From positions 309,311-372,269 of the forward strand of contig CAAAJI010000008.1 in the NCBI GenBank assembly GCA_900642245.1: a DNA stretch of 62,959 bases, in the 5' to 3' direction. Source of the DNA: Fragilaria radians. Taxonomy: Eukaryota > Bacillariophyta > Fragilariophyceae > Fragilariales > Fragilariaceae. Made by a program: the position numbers and the translations under genes. Below the pieces are notes generated by a model. The model saw nothing but the letters and a program-made list of their open reading frames with translations, did not search any database and was not told the origin of the DNA. Below are positions 1 to 11,022 of the stretch, in pieces. Position 1 is the first letter of the stretch, and each line of letters begins with the position of its first letter.

Positions 1-190
1 GGAAAGGAAAGGAAAAGATAGATTTTCGTAGCCCGATACTTCTCAATTGACAAAGGATTAGAAAAATTATTTTCAACTTTGTGTGAACTAGTACTTTTGA
101 TTTTATTTCTGAATCTGATCTTCAAAATCTTCTTTTTCAAAAGGCCTGGAAAGTCCTTCCAAATTAAGTTTGCTTAGAGATAAACGAACT

Positions 191-285
191 TTGAAAACCC
201 GCTTTGTCTACAGAATCAAAGCAGATGGCTTCAAAAGGGCACGCTTTGTGGTCAAGGGCTATGAGCACATTTCTCCCCTGGCTAC
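191..285 (+). mobile_element. Copia reverse transcriptase fragment
   Basis: A short frame reads like the first conserved block of Copia reverse transcriptase: a basic stretch ending IKADGFKRARFVVKGYEH, matching the family pattern in which an 'xDG..KARLVAKG' segment precedes the catalytic palm. Nothing convincing continues in frame, so this is a decayed scrap. It is on the opposite strand to the large Copia element to its right and is therefore a separate insertion. Confidence 0.5.
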
Positions 286-577
286 AGATACCCTAATCCG
301 CAACGTTCTTTTTCCCTCCTTATTTTATGTAAATCTACAAACCTAATTGGATAACCGAAATGATGCTTAAATGCAGGGGTTAACCAGGACATACTCATTG
401 AAATTCTATAATGGGCTTGTTCAAAGTCCCAGGTCTGAATGAACACATTTTCGGGCTTTTTCTGATTACTTTGGAATCTTTAGCTTACCCAACATGACAT
501 CCTTGATTTTCTCGATCCAGGTCGGCCATTCTTCTTTCTTCCTGAAAAGTTTAGAATTCAAATAGCGCCTAAATCTG

Positions 578-1684
578 TCATCTTGAAAAGCACATCAAAA
601 AGTTTATTTTCTTGTCCTTGACTAAGCTCGTCAAAATAGTTGGAACTTGAATATTATTGTAAAGCTCCTCCGTCTCATAACTTGATAGATAATTTGATGT
701 AAGCAGCTGTATGACCTTGCTTTCTTTCTTTACAAATAAGCTTCTTGGTTCAAGCTTTTTGATGGCAAAGTCATACATCCTAACTTTGTTGACCAAAATA
801 CCCGAGTCTGCTTCTTTCATTACTGGTTGTCCTGTTGGCTTAAATTCTCTATCTACTCTGCATTGCTTACATTTTCCGGAGTTCCGCCGTTGCAATTTCA
901 TCTTTTTTGTAATTCCCCTCCAAGCTTTCACTTTCATTTGAGCCCAATTGATGTTTACGTCCTTAGCAAATGTGATGTATTAATATGAATTTTCTTCATT
1001 CCTGAAATTGTAGGGTGCGCCTTTACCTTTATCTTGTTTAAGCTTAAGCACTAGGTCGGATACGAAAGTCCATGTAAATGCGCTATTCCTGCATTCCTGG
1101 CCGCTTCCATAAATTGGACTCATCTTTACAATTATATTTTTCCGTAGTGCCTTCAGCCTCTACGTCATAAACCATTCCTTTCAATAATCTAAAGTGTACA
1201 CATGTCTTTGGACCATATTCTCTTCTTGCAGTATCTGGTATCATAATAGGTTATGTTTTGGTTGGTGACCCTTGTGAGAGTTTCTTGGAAAGTTTAATTA
1301 TTCCATCTTCTGGATACATTCACCAACTCCTAAGCACTAGATGATACGTGTACATGGTATGCTGCTGTGTGTATACATAGAAAAGTCCCGATTTGTTATT
1401 TGGAATTTGATACGCTAAAACCATGGATATTTATTTCAGCTTCAACTTGATATTCTGTTCCACACCGTCTTCCCATGTGATCATTCATCCTCCTTTACAC
1501 TATAAAATTTAGCCTCTTCTTTTCAATGCAAAAGGTGCCTCCTGGTTTGTGTGAATCTGTAATGTTCCATGCATAGTCTGATGTGCTGATATGATATTTA
1601 TGTCCTTTTGGCTTCTGAGATATATCATTATAAGTGACGCCTGAAAGACAAGTTGGCTCTTGTCCATGGGAAACTGTGGAAACT
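578..1684 (-). pseudogene. Broken unrecognised coding region, abutting the Copia LTR
   Basis: On the minus strand several protein-like stretches follow one another from about 1684 down to 578, but stops and frame changes separate them. In order they include a piece with GVTYNDISQKPKGHKYH, a piece with PIMIPDTARREYGPKTCVHF, a piece with AFTWTFVSDLVLKLKQDK, and a 119-residue open frame (578-937) containing a CKQC pair and many lysines. Together they look like one decayed protein gene and not random reading frames, because each piece is rich in charged and aromatic residues. I do not recognise the family; a transposon-borne gene is possible. The upstream end stops at the LTR of the Copia element, so that insertion may have truncated it. 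Alternatively, some breaks could be unrecognised introns. Confidence 0.35.
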
Positions 1685-1844
1685 AAGTCGCTGCAATGGA
1701 TGGGGAAGGAAACAACAACAAATTAACAAGAAGAGATGAAAAGGATTCACTTCAATAAAAATTATAGAAGGGGTGTTACGGATACTGTACGTGTGCCCGC
1801 GCTACGTGCCCACCGTGTAGCGCTCACCGTGCCCCATATTTCTC
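1684..1844 (-). repeat. 3' LTR of the Copia element
   Basis: This 161-bp sequence recurs as a direct repeat at 7803-7963. The only difference is one transition near the left end (ctgcaatgg here, ctacaatgg there). The identity runs one or two bases past each end, which overlaps the candidate GAAAC target duplication. One difference in 161 bp implies a recent insertion, if the two LTRs have not been homogenised by gene conversion. Confidence 0.85.
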
Positions 1845-1965
1845 GGTCCCCGTGGCTTGATTCCGCTCTTGGATTCAAGTCATATTCATATTATTTACTC
1901 CGCAACCTGGTATGAATTTTATAGACCTCTGGATTTTTTTTCCAGCCAGGACGTACAAGGGCACG

Positions 1966-3848
1966 CTAGGTCTTTTCTTCCTTATTTCTTCTCCCACTCT
2001 GTCTTTCTTCCTTGCGCCTTTCCAATTCATCGGTGCACTCGTCTCTGAAGTATGGCCCATATACAATGTATGCTAGTAGTTGATTTCTTCGCGCTTGTGA
2101 CACTTGCTTTGTGAATAAATCTGCTAGGTTCGTTTCAGTATCTTCCTTTCCGACCCGTAATATACCTGCTGCTGCTGCTTCTCTGACCGTGTGATATGCT
2201 ATCGATACATGTTTCTTGTTTAGGACGGACTCCGGGATACTTGTGTTCTTCACAACTCCTTGGTTATCGCATAACACGTTTGCCGGTCCGTCAATTGGCA
2301 CTCCAAACATTCTCATCTTGTAACGTAATGCTACTATCATCTCTTTTGCAATCCGCATTGCTACAAACTTGCTTCCAAATGTACTTGTCTTGACTGTATT
2401 TTGCCTCTTTGAGTAAAATATGATTGGTGCATTCTGTACAAATATTAGTATACCTGTGTGTGACCGTCTTGTAACAGTATTTCCAGCATGGTTAGAATCA
2501 ACAAAACACGTAATAACAACAGGTTTACCTCTGGGTTCTGGCATCCCTATGGGAAGCTCCTCTGCTACATCACCATAGAACTCTGTCCAATCAGCATTTG
2601 CTTGAAAACAAGTCTCATCCATCTCAACGTTTGTCAGGTCAAATACAATTTTCTGCTTGATCCGTTTCTTCAAGTGTCCAAATATATGATTCAGTCCTTC
2701 CAAGTGTCCAATTCTTGGTGCTGCCTGATATTGACTCATGATTGATACTTCGTATAGTATATCAACTCTTCCAAGTTCTATTGCCCATCTTAGTATTCCA
2801 ATCAATTGTCTGTACCGTGAAGACATGTTGTCATCTAGTTCTTCAGTAATGTCCAGCTCTGGTTTATATCCTGATGATAATGGTGTCTTCTTCTCTTGTA
2901 CGTGTTGATCCTTTCCGTCTTCCTCAAATAGCTTCTCTAGTGTCCTGATACTGTTCTTGACATAATGGTCTGTTTTGAATGCCCAACACTGTTTCCCATT
3001 TGGTAAGTCAACCTTCTCTACTCCTGCCCCAAGACATCTCTTTGGCTCTTCAATTGCATCTTTCAATTGATATATCTCACCAATCTGTTCACATAAGTCA
3101 TTGGCTCTTGGTGACATTGCCAGTATGTCATCAACGTATACTACAATGTACTCGTAAATTTTGTCCCCGTTTTCCTTGAGCATTGGTCGTCTCCATACAT
3201 CTGTATCCGCAATTGATGGTACAAACTCCATTTCTCTCAATGTCTGCAACATCATCTGGTGCCATGCAAACCCACTTCTCTTTAGTCCGTACAAAGCCCT
3301 GGTTACAATCATCACCTTACCTTTATCTTCTCCCATTTTGGTTCCACCTCTGAACCGTATCTTCTCTTTGCACCGTGCATTAAGGTAAGCATTTCCAATG
3401 TCACACGCAAACACGTCCAAATTGTTCAGCGCTGCCACCAGAAACATCAGTCTGATTGAATCCCTTGATACTACACTCGAGTATGTCATTGACAAAGGTG
3501 CATCTGTAGTCGATCCGTTTGCAACGAATCTTGTCTTTCTTGTAAAGTCCGGTTTCACATCAAATATCATGTGACACGTGATTTCTTGATATCCAATCAT
3601 GTCCTTGACCTTGCTCCTCCTCACCTCGTCTGGGGTTACATTGCCCTAGCCATCCATGCAACTCATACTCTTGTCCTTTCTTTTAGTATTGCCTCTTGCC
3701 AGAAAGTTGTTCCTGTATTGCGGTCAATCTGAAGTGCTTCCTCTACCATATGCGGTAGTCTTACCCCGTATTTGTGAGTGGTTCTCCAGTATCGGCTCTT
3801 CACTTTTAATATGATGGTTTTCCTCACCCTCATTACATCCTTTACCAA
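1966..3848 (-). pseudogene. Copia reverse transcriptase and RNase H
   Basis: The main open frame (1966-3624) holds reverse transcriptase and RNase H. It has the palm motif YVDD within EYIVVYVDDILAMS, the family block ALYGLKRSGFAWHQ, and an RNase H region with a first acidic residue in TCFVDSNHAG and the block ADLFTKQV near the end. The preceding 3663-3848 frame carries the start of the reverse transcriptase domain (HKYGVRLPHMVEEALQID, then FWQEAI), but lies in another frame, so the join is broken by a frameshift and a stop. The catalytic residues that I can see are intact. The function would be copying the element RNA into DNA in virus-like particles. Confidence 0.8.
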
Positions 3849-4432
3849 CAGTTGAACGCTGGTTTGTCTTGTATACCGTTCACCACCTCATATTCAGCCA
3901 GTTCTAGTGGGTTTGAGTGTTTGAACTCTGCCAAGGATACCCAAGTTGTAGTTCCATCCTTCCACTGTACACACAACTTCCAACCTTGTGTTGTTTTCTT
4001 TGGTACCTTGTTCCCGTTGTATGTGGTCCAATATCTGTCTGCCCTATTGATTGCGCTTCTGTCCTTTTGGTGGTAAAGGATGTCATCAAGTATAAGGTAT
4101 TGCTTACCTTCCTGGTCAACCTGGGAATAAATTGCCTCAGCTATCTGATTTGCTCTGAACCTGTGGATGCTTTCATCCTCAAAATTCACCATGAATTTGC
4201 GTGTATCAAACAATGGGTTAGAATGTGCTCTTCCTATCTTGTTGCCCACCAGATCTGTTGCCTGTCCAATGATGGTCCCTTGTCTTTCTTCTCCTGCAAG
4301 TTCGAGTTTCAGCTGAGCTCCAATGTACTTGTCCACTACCTCTGGACGCTCGTTGTCTGCTATTGCATCAACATTGATCGCTGAGCTACCCATCAGGTCA
4401 CCATACTCTTGGTCTGTTGGCATGAGTATCAC
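3842..4432 (-). pseudogene. Copia integrase C-terminal / linker region
   Basis: A 196-residue open frame sits between the integrase core and the reverse transcriptase. Its C-terminal part reads PKKTTQGWKLCVQWKDGTTT followed by a SNPLELAEYEV block. I recognise this segment as characteristic of stramenopile Copia elements, where it links integrase to reverse transcriptase. The frame is offset from both neighbours, which shows frameshifts on each side. No catalytic residues are expected here. Confidence 0.65.
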
Positions 4433-4550
4433 TTTTGTTTCATCTGATGCAATGTCCTCCGGTTCATCCTCAAGGTAAAATATGTTGGCCGTCTCAGTTG
4501 TTTGGAATTTTGTGTCATCTAATCAATTGGTCAATGCTGTGTTGAATGCT

Positions 4551-5210
4551 TCAATCTGTTTGTTTATATTTGGATCCTCGTGGTCCAATCTTGTGACGTG
4601 CTGGACGGTGGTATTCGCAATCACTTTGCCAGATCATCTTGATTTTCAGTCTTCTTTCCTCCTTCATCCACTCGGTGTTCTTACCAGTTGTTTCACCGGC
4701 CTGATCTGCTATCAATTCTTCTGGTACACCCACATCCTGTTCCATCTCGGTAAGCAATTGACTGAAGTATTTCTTGGATTCCAGCGGTTTGACTTGCACA
4801 TAACTCCCGTTTGTAATCACTTGCGCGCACGTGTTTCCCTGCAAACTTGTTACCTTCGAGAACAACGTGTCCGTATACCATAATCCGGGGAGTTTTCTCC
4901 TGTGCAAATTCATTTGGTTGATCTGATAACGTTTATGAATTGGATGTACAGCTGTTTGAATCCCCTGTTGTGTTGTCATTTCCATTGTCCTTCTTGCCGT
5001 TTCTAATCCAATATTCAAGTTTCTTGCAAGTGTCTCTGCTGTTATATCCTGGTGTCGCGTCTCTTGCTCGACTCGAACTGCTTTTATCCACGTTTGGGCA
5101 AATCTCTTTTCTATATATACGTCACCGTCATCACCCCAAATTCCATCGTGTTTGTCTCCCAATACTGTGGTTTCTATTGGTCGTACAGGTTCCTTTAGCA
5201 CCTTGCTCAT
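4551..5210 (-). pseudogene. Copia integrase core, truncated by frameshift
   Basis: This open frame contains a His-rich N-terminal part and the start of an RNase-H-fold integrase core. Candidate catalytic aspartates are in LWYTDTLFSK and ELIADQAGE. The third acidic residue of the D,D-35-E triad is not visible before the frame is lost at about 4551. It is in the same frame as the Gag-protease stretch upstream, separated only by a TGA at 5277-5279 and a stretch without a start codon, so Gag to integrase was originally one reading frame. Confidence 0.7.
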
Positions 5211-5276
5211 ATGCCTTACCTCAAATTTTATGTCTGGGTGGTAATGGTTGTGGCCAGTGGTTCGTTTCCGGAATGG

Positions 5277-7382
5277 TCACATATCAATTGCCTGTGGGTC
5301 CCAAGGTTCATCTGCCATAAACACAAGATGAGGGATATCCAAGTCATCTATCTCTTCAAATGTGGGTGCTCTAGAGTCCCAGTATACTGTCGTCCCCTTT
5401 GATTTGAATGGGATAAATAACCCTTCAGCTGAAATACCAAATACCTCCTCTGTTGGGTTATCGTCCACCCTGATCCCATTCATCCGTATCTGGTTTGGGT
5501 TAATCAAGCTTCGGTCCATCTTCTCACCAAAGTACAACATCTCATTACCAATCACCAACCATTCCCTGCCGGACTGGGTTGTCATCATTGTTGCACATGT
5601 GGCAACTGGCACTTGCTTGAAAGGTTTGTAATGATCCGGTGCAAATGGTGCTACGTCAACCGTTTCTCCAGTGAAATATATAGGAGTCCAATTTGTACCA
5701 GCACAACTCGTGTCTGCCATCGTGTCCATTTCATTTCTGCTTTGAATATTGAATGCCTTAGGCAAGTTAGTAACATTTAGCATCTCTGCTGCTTTTTCCT
5801 TTACAACTGTATTGTGCTTGGCTCTTGAGATGATCCTAATTGCACCCACATGTCGACCTCTTCCAAATCGATTTCCTGTTCTACCTCCGCGGTTTCCTCC
5901 TGTAGTGTGGTCTGTCGTTTGCGCTCCGGTCCCTTCTGTTATCTGTGATACTTCTTTGGTTTGCTGTTGGGCTGCCCCATCATATCTTCCTTGTCGTGCG
6001 CCACCTCTGTTACCTCTACCACCTCCTCTGTCACCTCGTCCTTGTCCCTCCAGGTAGTTAGCTCTCTCTCTCTGCTGAAACATTATTGTCCTGCCAACAG
6101 GGCCCAATCTATCCATCTCTGCCTGTGTGAAGGACCATGTTGGGTCACCAATGTCAACTCCGTTTACAATCGTACTCTGCGAGCTGCAAGTGCTTCCGTT
6201 ATTGGATATCAACCTACCTCCGCCATAGCAATTTGCTCGACCACGTCCGCCTCTGTCCCTTCCGCCTCTGGCACGTCCTCTTCCTCTGTGCGTTTTGGAT
6301 GCAGATATGGATCTGTACCGTTTGTTGCCTTTGTTGTCACTCACTTTTACCTTGATATTCTCAGATATCTCCGATCCAATGAACATGATGGCTGCAATAA
6401 AATTGTCCCCATGGTCTCTCCTGGCCTGCATTTTGATATTTGTATACTGTGTGAAGTATGGGTTATTAGTTGAAACTTTCATCCTGGTGAGTAGCTTGTC
6501 CACCTGGTCCCTTTGTGGCTTTGGCATTTCAGATTGTTCCATTGTAGTGAACGCCTTCAGTAAAACTGACAAGAATTTACTGAATGAATATATGGCCTCC
6601 TTTCCTCAATACTCCGCTTCCTCCAACTCTTGTTTGGCCATATTGTATCTGTTCAAGACCTCTGCTGGTCCATCATAATGATCCATCAACGCAAGCGCCG
6701 CTTTTCTTCTGTTACTTGCGGCATCTGACGGTTGTACCCAAGCATAAGCTTCTGTGTCAAGGGTTAGAGATTTCCGTATCCTGTATACCGTCTGGTTGTC
6801 TGAATTGAAATGGTTGCCTGCCAGTTGCATTTGGCATGCCACTCTGGCAACTTCATCTGGCAATTCCATTGGAGCGTTCCTGCTCCTCAATATGTAAAAC
6901 AATGGTTTGTTTGCGGCTCCTTTCTGGCCTTTCAGGCAATTCTTTACGGATTCCCACCATCCAACCCAATTCCTGGGTATGAACTTTCCTGGCAACTCGA
7001 TCGGGTTCTGATCATCTGCTTCTTTTCCATCCTGCATGTTTGATCTTGCCTGTTCTAGGTTGTCAACTGTGAACCCTTCATCAGGTATGGGTTGTCCCCT
7101 GGCACTCAGATCCCGTATCCACCATACCATTGCTTTCAAATTCACTCTTGCCCTCATAGGCATATTGTATTTACCTGCAATTTCCCTTGTAACACTCTGC
7201 ATACTCTTGCACATGTTGTCAACATCGTTGACCAATAATTCGCCAAATCCTTGTACACTGTCATACCCTTGAAGGGATATTGCCCATTGGCCTTGTGCAC
7301 TTGAAATGCCACACGTTCTAAGGGAATGACCCAATTGGTCCTCATCTGCCAATGGAAAGCCTGCTTGTATGTGAGCTGCCAT
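5277..7382 (-). pseudogene. Copia Gag and aspartic protease, interrupted by in-frame TGA
   Basis: The Gag reading frame starts at the ATG at 7382 and runs to a TGA at 6606-6608, then continues in the same frame to a second TGA at 5277-5279. The middle holds a dense Arg-Gly-rich tract (about 6000-6300) that probably binds RNA in place of the usual zinc knuckle. The protease follows, with the active-site-like motif ADTSCAG at about 5710. Both interruptions are TGA and both could have come from TGG or CGA by a C-to-T type change. Natural read-through is an alternative, discussed in the findings. Confidence 0.7.
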
Positions 7383-7802
7383 TTTCTCCCTTTTGTTACT
7401 TTCTTATTGTGCCAATCCACAGCCACTTTTCTCTTTACTCTTTTGTATAAGTCTGACTCTTGCCTTCCTTATGTGAGTCTTTTGTTTTGTACGGCACTGA
7501 TCCACAGCCACCTTCTGTACTTGTATACGGTGCCTCTCCACGGCCACCTACGGCGCTGATCCACAGCCACCTTGTTGATTCCTTCCTTTATTTTCTTGTG
7601 CTTGACAAGCACCCTTTTGATTCTTTGGCCTTTTTAACGTTTACAATACGTTTTGCTGTGCGTCTCAGCAACGAGTGGTTGTGGTAGTGATTGTGGGTAC
7701 GATTGCTTCTGTGGGATACGAATGCTACGATGATAACACGATATGGACAACGCTCCTAGAACGCACTTGTGGTTGCAATTGGGTCTGATAAACCGTGAAG
7801 AC

Positions 7803-7963
7803 TAAGTCGCTACAATGGATGGGGAAGGAAACAACAACAAATTAACAAGAAGAGATGAAAAGGATTCACTTCAATAAAAATTATAGAAGGGGTGTTACGG
7901 ATACTGTACGTGTGCCCGCGCTACGTGCCCACCGTGTAGCGCTCACCGTGCCCCATATTTCTC
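7803..7963 (-). repeat. 5' LTR of the Copia element
   Basis: Direct repeat partner of 1684-1844 with one mismatch. On the minus strand the element begins here, and the repeat would carry the element promoter. The outer flank is followed by GAAAC (7964-7968), matching the five bases before the other LTR. Confidence 0.85.
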
Positions 7964-7969
7964 GAAACA

Positions 7970-8300
7970 TCTATCTTTTTACTGCATATGGATGACTTAT
8001 GTTGTGGATCAAAAATGGAACATTATTGCTACATTATTTTCGTGAATATTGTAGCAGCTACATGGAAATCTAAAAGTCAGAATAATATAAACTTGTCTTC
8101 TACAGAAACAGATTTTGTTGCTGCTTCAGCAGCAGAGGGAAGCCGATTTTATTAATCAACAATGTGGGAGCAATCATTTTGCTTAAAAATAGAAACGAAA
8201 GGAACCGTCATGTTGATGCCAGGTATCACTATGTCAGAAATAAAGAAAGTGTGGGAGTTCAAAAAAGAGCAATTACTCTAAATCAGTAGTTACAACTCGC
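7970..8300 (+). mobile_element. Decayed Copia RNase H remnant
   Basis: A plus-strand stretch reads as the end of a Copia RNase H domain: ATWKSKSQNNINLSSTETDF then AASAAEGSRF, followed in another frame by RNERNRHVDARYHYVRNKES. These match the family patterns 'W.SKKQ....SSTEAEY.A' and '...KH.D.RYH..R'. Frameshifts and a stop break it. It is oriented opposite to the intact-looking Copia element that begins next to it, so it is an older insertion. Confidence 0.6.
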
Positions 8301-8839
8301 AACACCTATGGTTTTAGAAGCTTTTTTTGTATCTTGACTCTCTCATCATTTGATTGATCAACTCTTACTTATCACAACCATTCTTCAGTACAAATATCGA
8401 TTTCAGATTTTAACAACACTAAACCTTCCAAATGTATCATCCGCTTTTTTACTTGTTGTACATGAAGTCAGATTTCATTTAATGTAATTTGGAGTAAAGC
8501 ATGATTCAACTTGTCATAGGCATGGTACCACTAGAACTTGAAGGCTGTATGGTCCATTTCAAAGAGATTACCCTTAATATATACCATAAAGATGATGATG
8601 AACGCAAGAAATAGCAATTTGCTATCAATTTGGAGTTTGGTAAAGTATGGAACAAATACATTGTCTGAAAGGGATTGGAACAAGATGGATATTCAAGATC
8701 AAGAAAGACTGTCCATTTTACAAGATTGCTATCAAAGGGTTACAATGAGCAAGTATGAGTTGAGTTTGACTACAACTACACGCCTGTTTTGAATCAAGTC
8801 ACATTCAGGGTAATGTTAATCTTATGGATTACAAACAAC

Positions 8840-9620
8840 TATAAAGAAACATGGCTGACATCAAGCTGCATTCCTTCACGGACACCTTGAGGAAGTAATC
8901 TATTTGAAAGAGACAGAAGGCTACAAAGCATTCCTTGAAGAAAGGCACCGTATCAACAGTTAACTATATTGAACAAATCAGTCATGTTGGAAAAGATTTG
9001 CAAGGGTTCTTGACCATATATATTAACAATGAAAGAGATTGGGAAGTGTTTTGAAATCAAAATGAGCCATTATGTTGAAGAATTTACTTGACGTAAGATT
9101 AGAAGAGATGGGAGATTATCTCATCTTTCTCAACCGAACTTGATTGAGTAGTTGTGCATGAGGTTTACAGATAACACCAAGAAGGTTTAAGAGTGTAAGA
9201 CACCTACAGGACCTGGGCGCTAAAGTTATGCAACCAGATTGAAGAAACTTAACTCATCAAGGGTGACCAAGAAGATTACAGGGCTAGAGTACTATCATTG
9301 TTGTATCCACTTGAACATTCAAGACCTGATATATCTAACTGCGCTAGGGAGCTACGCACAAATGATGGATGAAACCAACCTTTCACATAAAAAATGCTGC
9401 ATCGGGAAATCAAGTTTATTAATTGCACCCAGGAGACTTAGTGTTGCAACCTACACATGATCTTCATTGGCATATCAAGGGAAGTAGTGACTTGGATTAC
9501 ACTGGAGATGCAGATGTCAGGAGAACCGTGAGGGGAATTGTGATCTATCTCAATAACTGCCCAACAACAACCGGTGGACTTGAAAGCAATCCCCCACATG
9601 TGCCGTACCCTTCAGAGGTG
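8840..9620 (+). mobile_element. Decayed Copia reverse transcriptase and RNase H remnant
   Basis: One frame at about 8860 reads HQAAFLHGHLEEVIYLKETE, the Copia reverse transcriptase block around 'ETAFLHG.LEE.IY'. Further right (about 9420-9560) is an RNase H start, HLHPGDLVLQ type leader followed by SSDLDYTGDADVRRTVRGIV, matching 'SDADWAGD...RRS..G'. The section between is full of stops. This is probably part of the same decayed insertion family as the neighbouring fragments. Confidence 0.6.
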
Positions 9621-9639
9621 CTCTGAAACGTGAAAAATA

Positions 9640-11020
9640 TGATTGTGTTGGCTTTCCTACTTCTTTTATTTTAGGCAGTTCTGCTTGACGTCATCAAACT
9701 TGCTAGAATAAATTCAATAATTTCCTCCAATAGTGTTACCGTTATTTTTAACAATGAGGTTTGAACGATTTTTGCGCTGGAATGACTTATATCCAATCTT
9801 TCAACATTTTCTGTGTATACTTGTAAACCGAACGTTAAACGATGTATTCTCTTCTAAATCTTCACCATCATCATTGATTTCATGCTTAATCTTTTAAAAT
9901 GCAGACTCAGCTCTGCTCTGATCTCTTCCACGGTCAACATCTGTAAGTTTTTGTTTGACTCCAACTCTCCTCTCCATTAAAGCAAATTGAGTCCGGATTA
10001 AGATTATTCCACAGATGAATCATAAATTCATTTTCTGGGATGCTTTGCAACTTTAGAAAACCACACTCCTGGATCATTGAAGGGGCAGAAAGGAGCTCAT
10101 ATTTGCTCTTGAACATGATTCTCAATATTGCTTATCTAGCTAAACCATTGAAGGGGCAGAAAGGAATGCATACCTGCTAGCGCATAAAACGTGAGTAAAA
10201 TGTCGGTCACATCCTAATAAAGCCGTTAAGTAATAAAAAAAATTATAAATTGATGAAGAAGTGGTTATTTCGTTGGGGGTTATTTAAAAAATACAAGAAG
10301 TAAACAAATACATACATTTGGTGAATGCATGGATGCAAAAAGTATGAAAACAGGGAGTTCGGTCAGATATTAGGATAGAAGTAAACTATGATGTCATGTG
10401 AGGTTGCAAGGATAGATGTTGAATGTGATGCGAATGCTTTATTCCGTTCTTCACGAGAATATGTTTGCGGTCTTCTGATGGGTTTTTGATTTCTAGCACA
10501 ATGATTACTCCCAATGACTCCTATCCGTAGATAAAGCTCAAAAACGAGTCCCGTATAATGTAAAATTTGCAGGATGTCTTTCATATGTTGTGTATTTTGA
10601 AAGGAGATAAAATGGAACTCATAATTGCATGAATTGCGTAAGGAACAATTGAGTGCGTGGCAAATGAATGCACTGGAAAATCAATTTATGGCACCACATT
10701 CTCCTTCATGAAACATCGATCCATGTGGACACCTTCTTGCTTCTGATAATTATTGGAAATATACCTCACATTCATTACATACTTAGGTTATTTGTGTAGG
10801 TTATACATTAGAGAAATTCGAAACTAGAAATTGTGTAAGCAAGCAATTGTTCATTCTTTCAATCAGTTGTCACAACTTTTATTGCAATTTCTTGGCTCAA
10901 GTTCTCTTCGTTTACTTTCATATTTGTTAAGTGAAGAGACAACTTCCCATAAACAGGGATTCCATTTTAGTTTCTTTACTACTGATTGAATTGGGAATCC
11001 ATTTGTACTTCTTTTTTTCG
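9640..11020. other. Intergenic, no gene seen
   Basis: AT-rich sequence with no open frame that resembles a protein. A 20-base sequence containing GAAGGGGCAGAAAGGA is repeated directly at about 10,075 and 10,146. Nothing else stands out. Confidence 0.4.
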
Positions 11021-11022
11021 GC

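Larger units (their letters stand above)
1684..7963 (-). mobile_element. Near-complete Ty1/Copia (CoDi-like) LTR retrotransposon
   Basis: The element reads on the minus strand: 5' LTR (7803-7963), Gag, an Arg-Gly-rich segment, aspartic protease, integrase, a linker domain, reverse transcriptase and RNase H, then 3' LTR (1684-1844). Integrase before reverse transcriptase is the Copia order. The LTRs differ by one base. GAAAC flanks both outer ends (1679-1683 and 7964-7968) and is a candidate 5-bp target-site duplication. The LTR ends are not the usual TG...CA, so the exact termini are uncertain. Inside the 5' LTR the minus strand reads TTTATCAGACCC, resembling the TATCAGA primer-binding sites of other Copia elements. 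In-frame stops and frameshifts mean the copy is probably not autonomous, despite its young LTRs. Confidence 0.85.
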
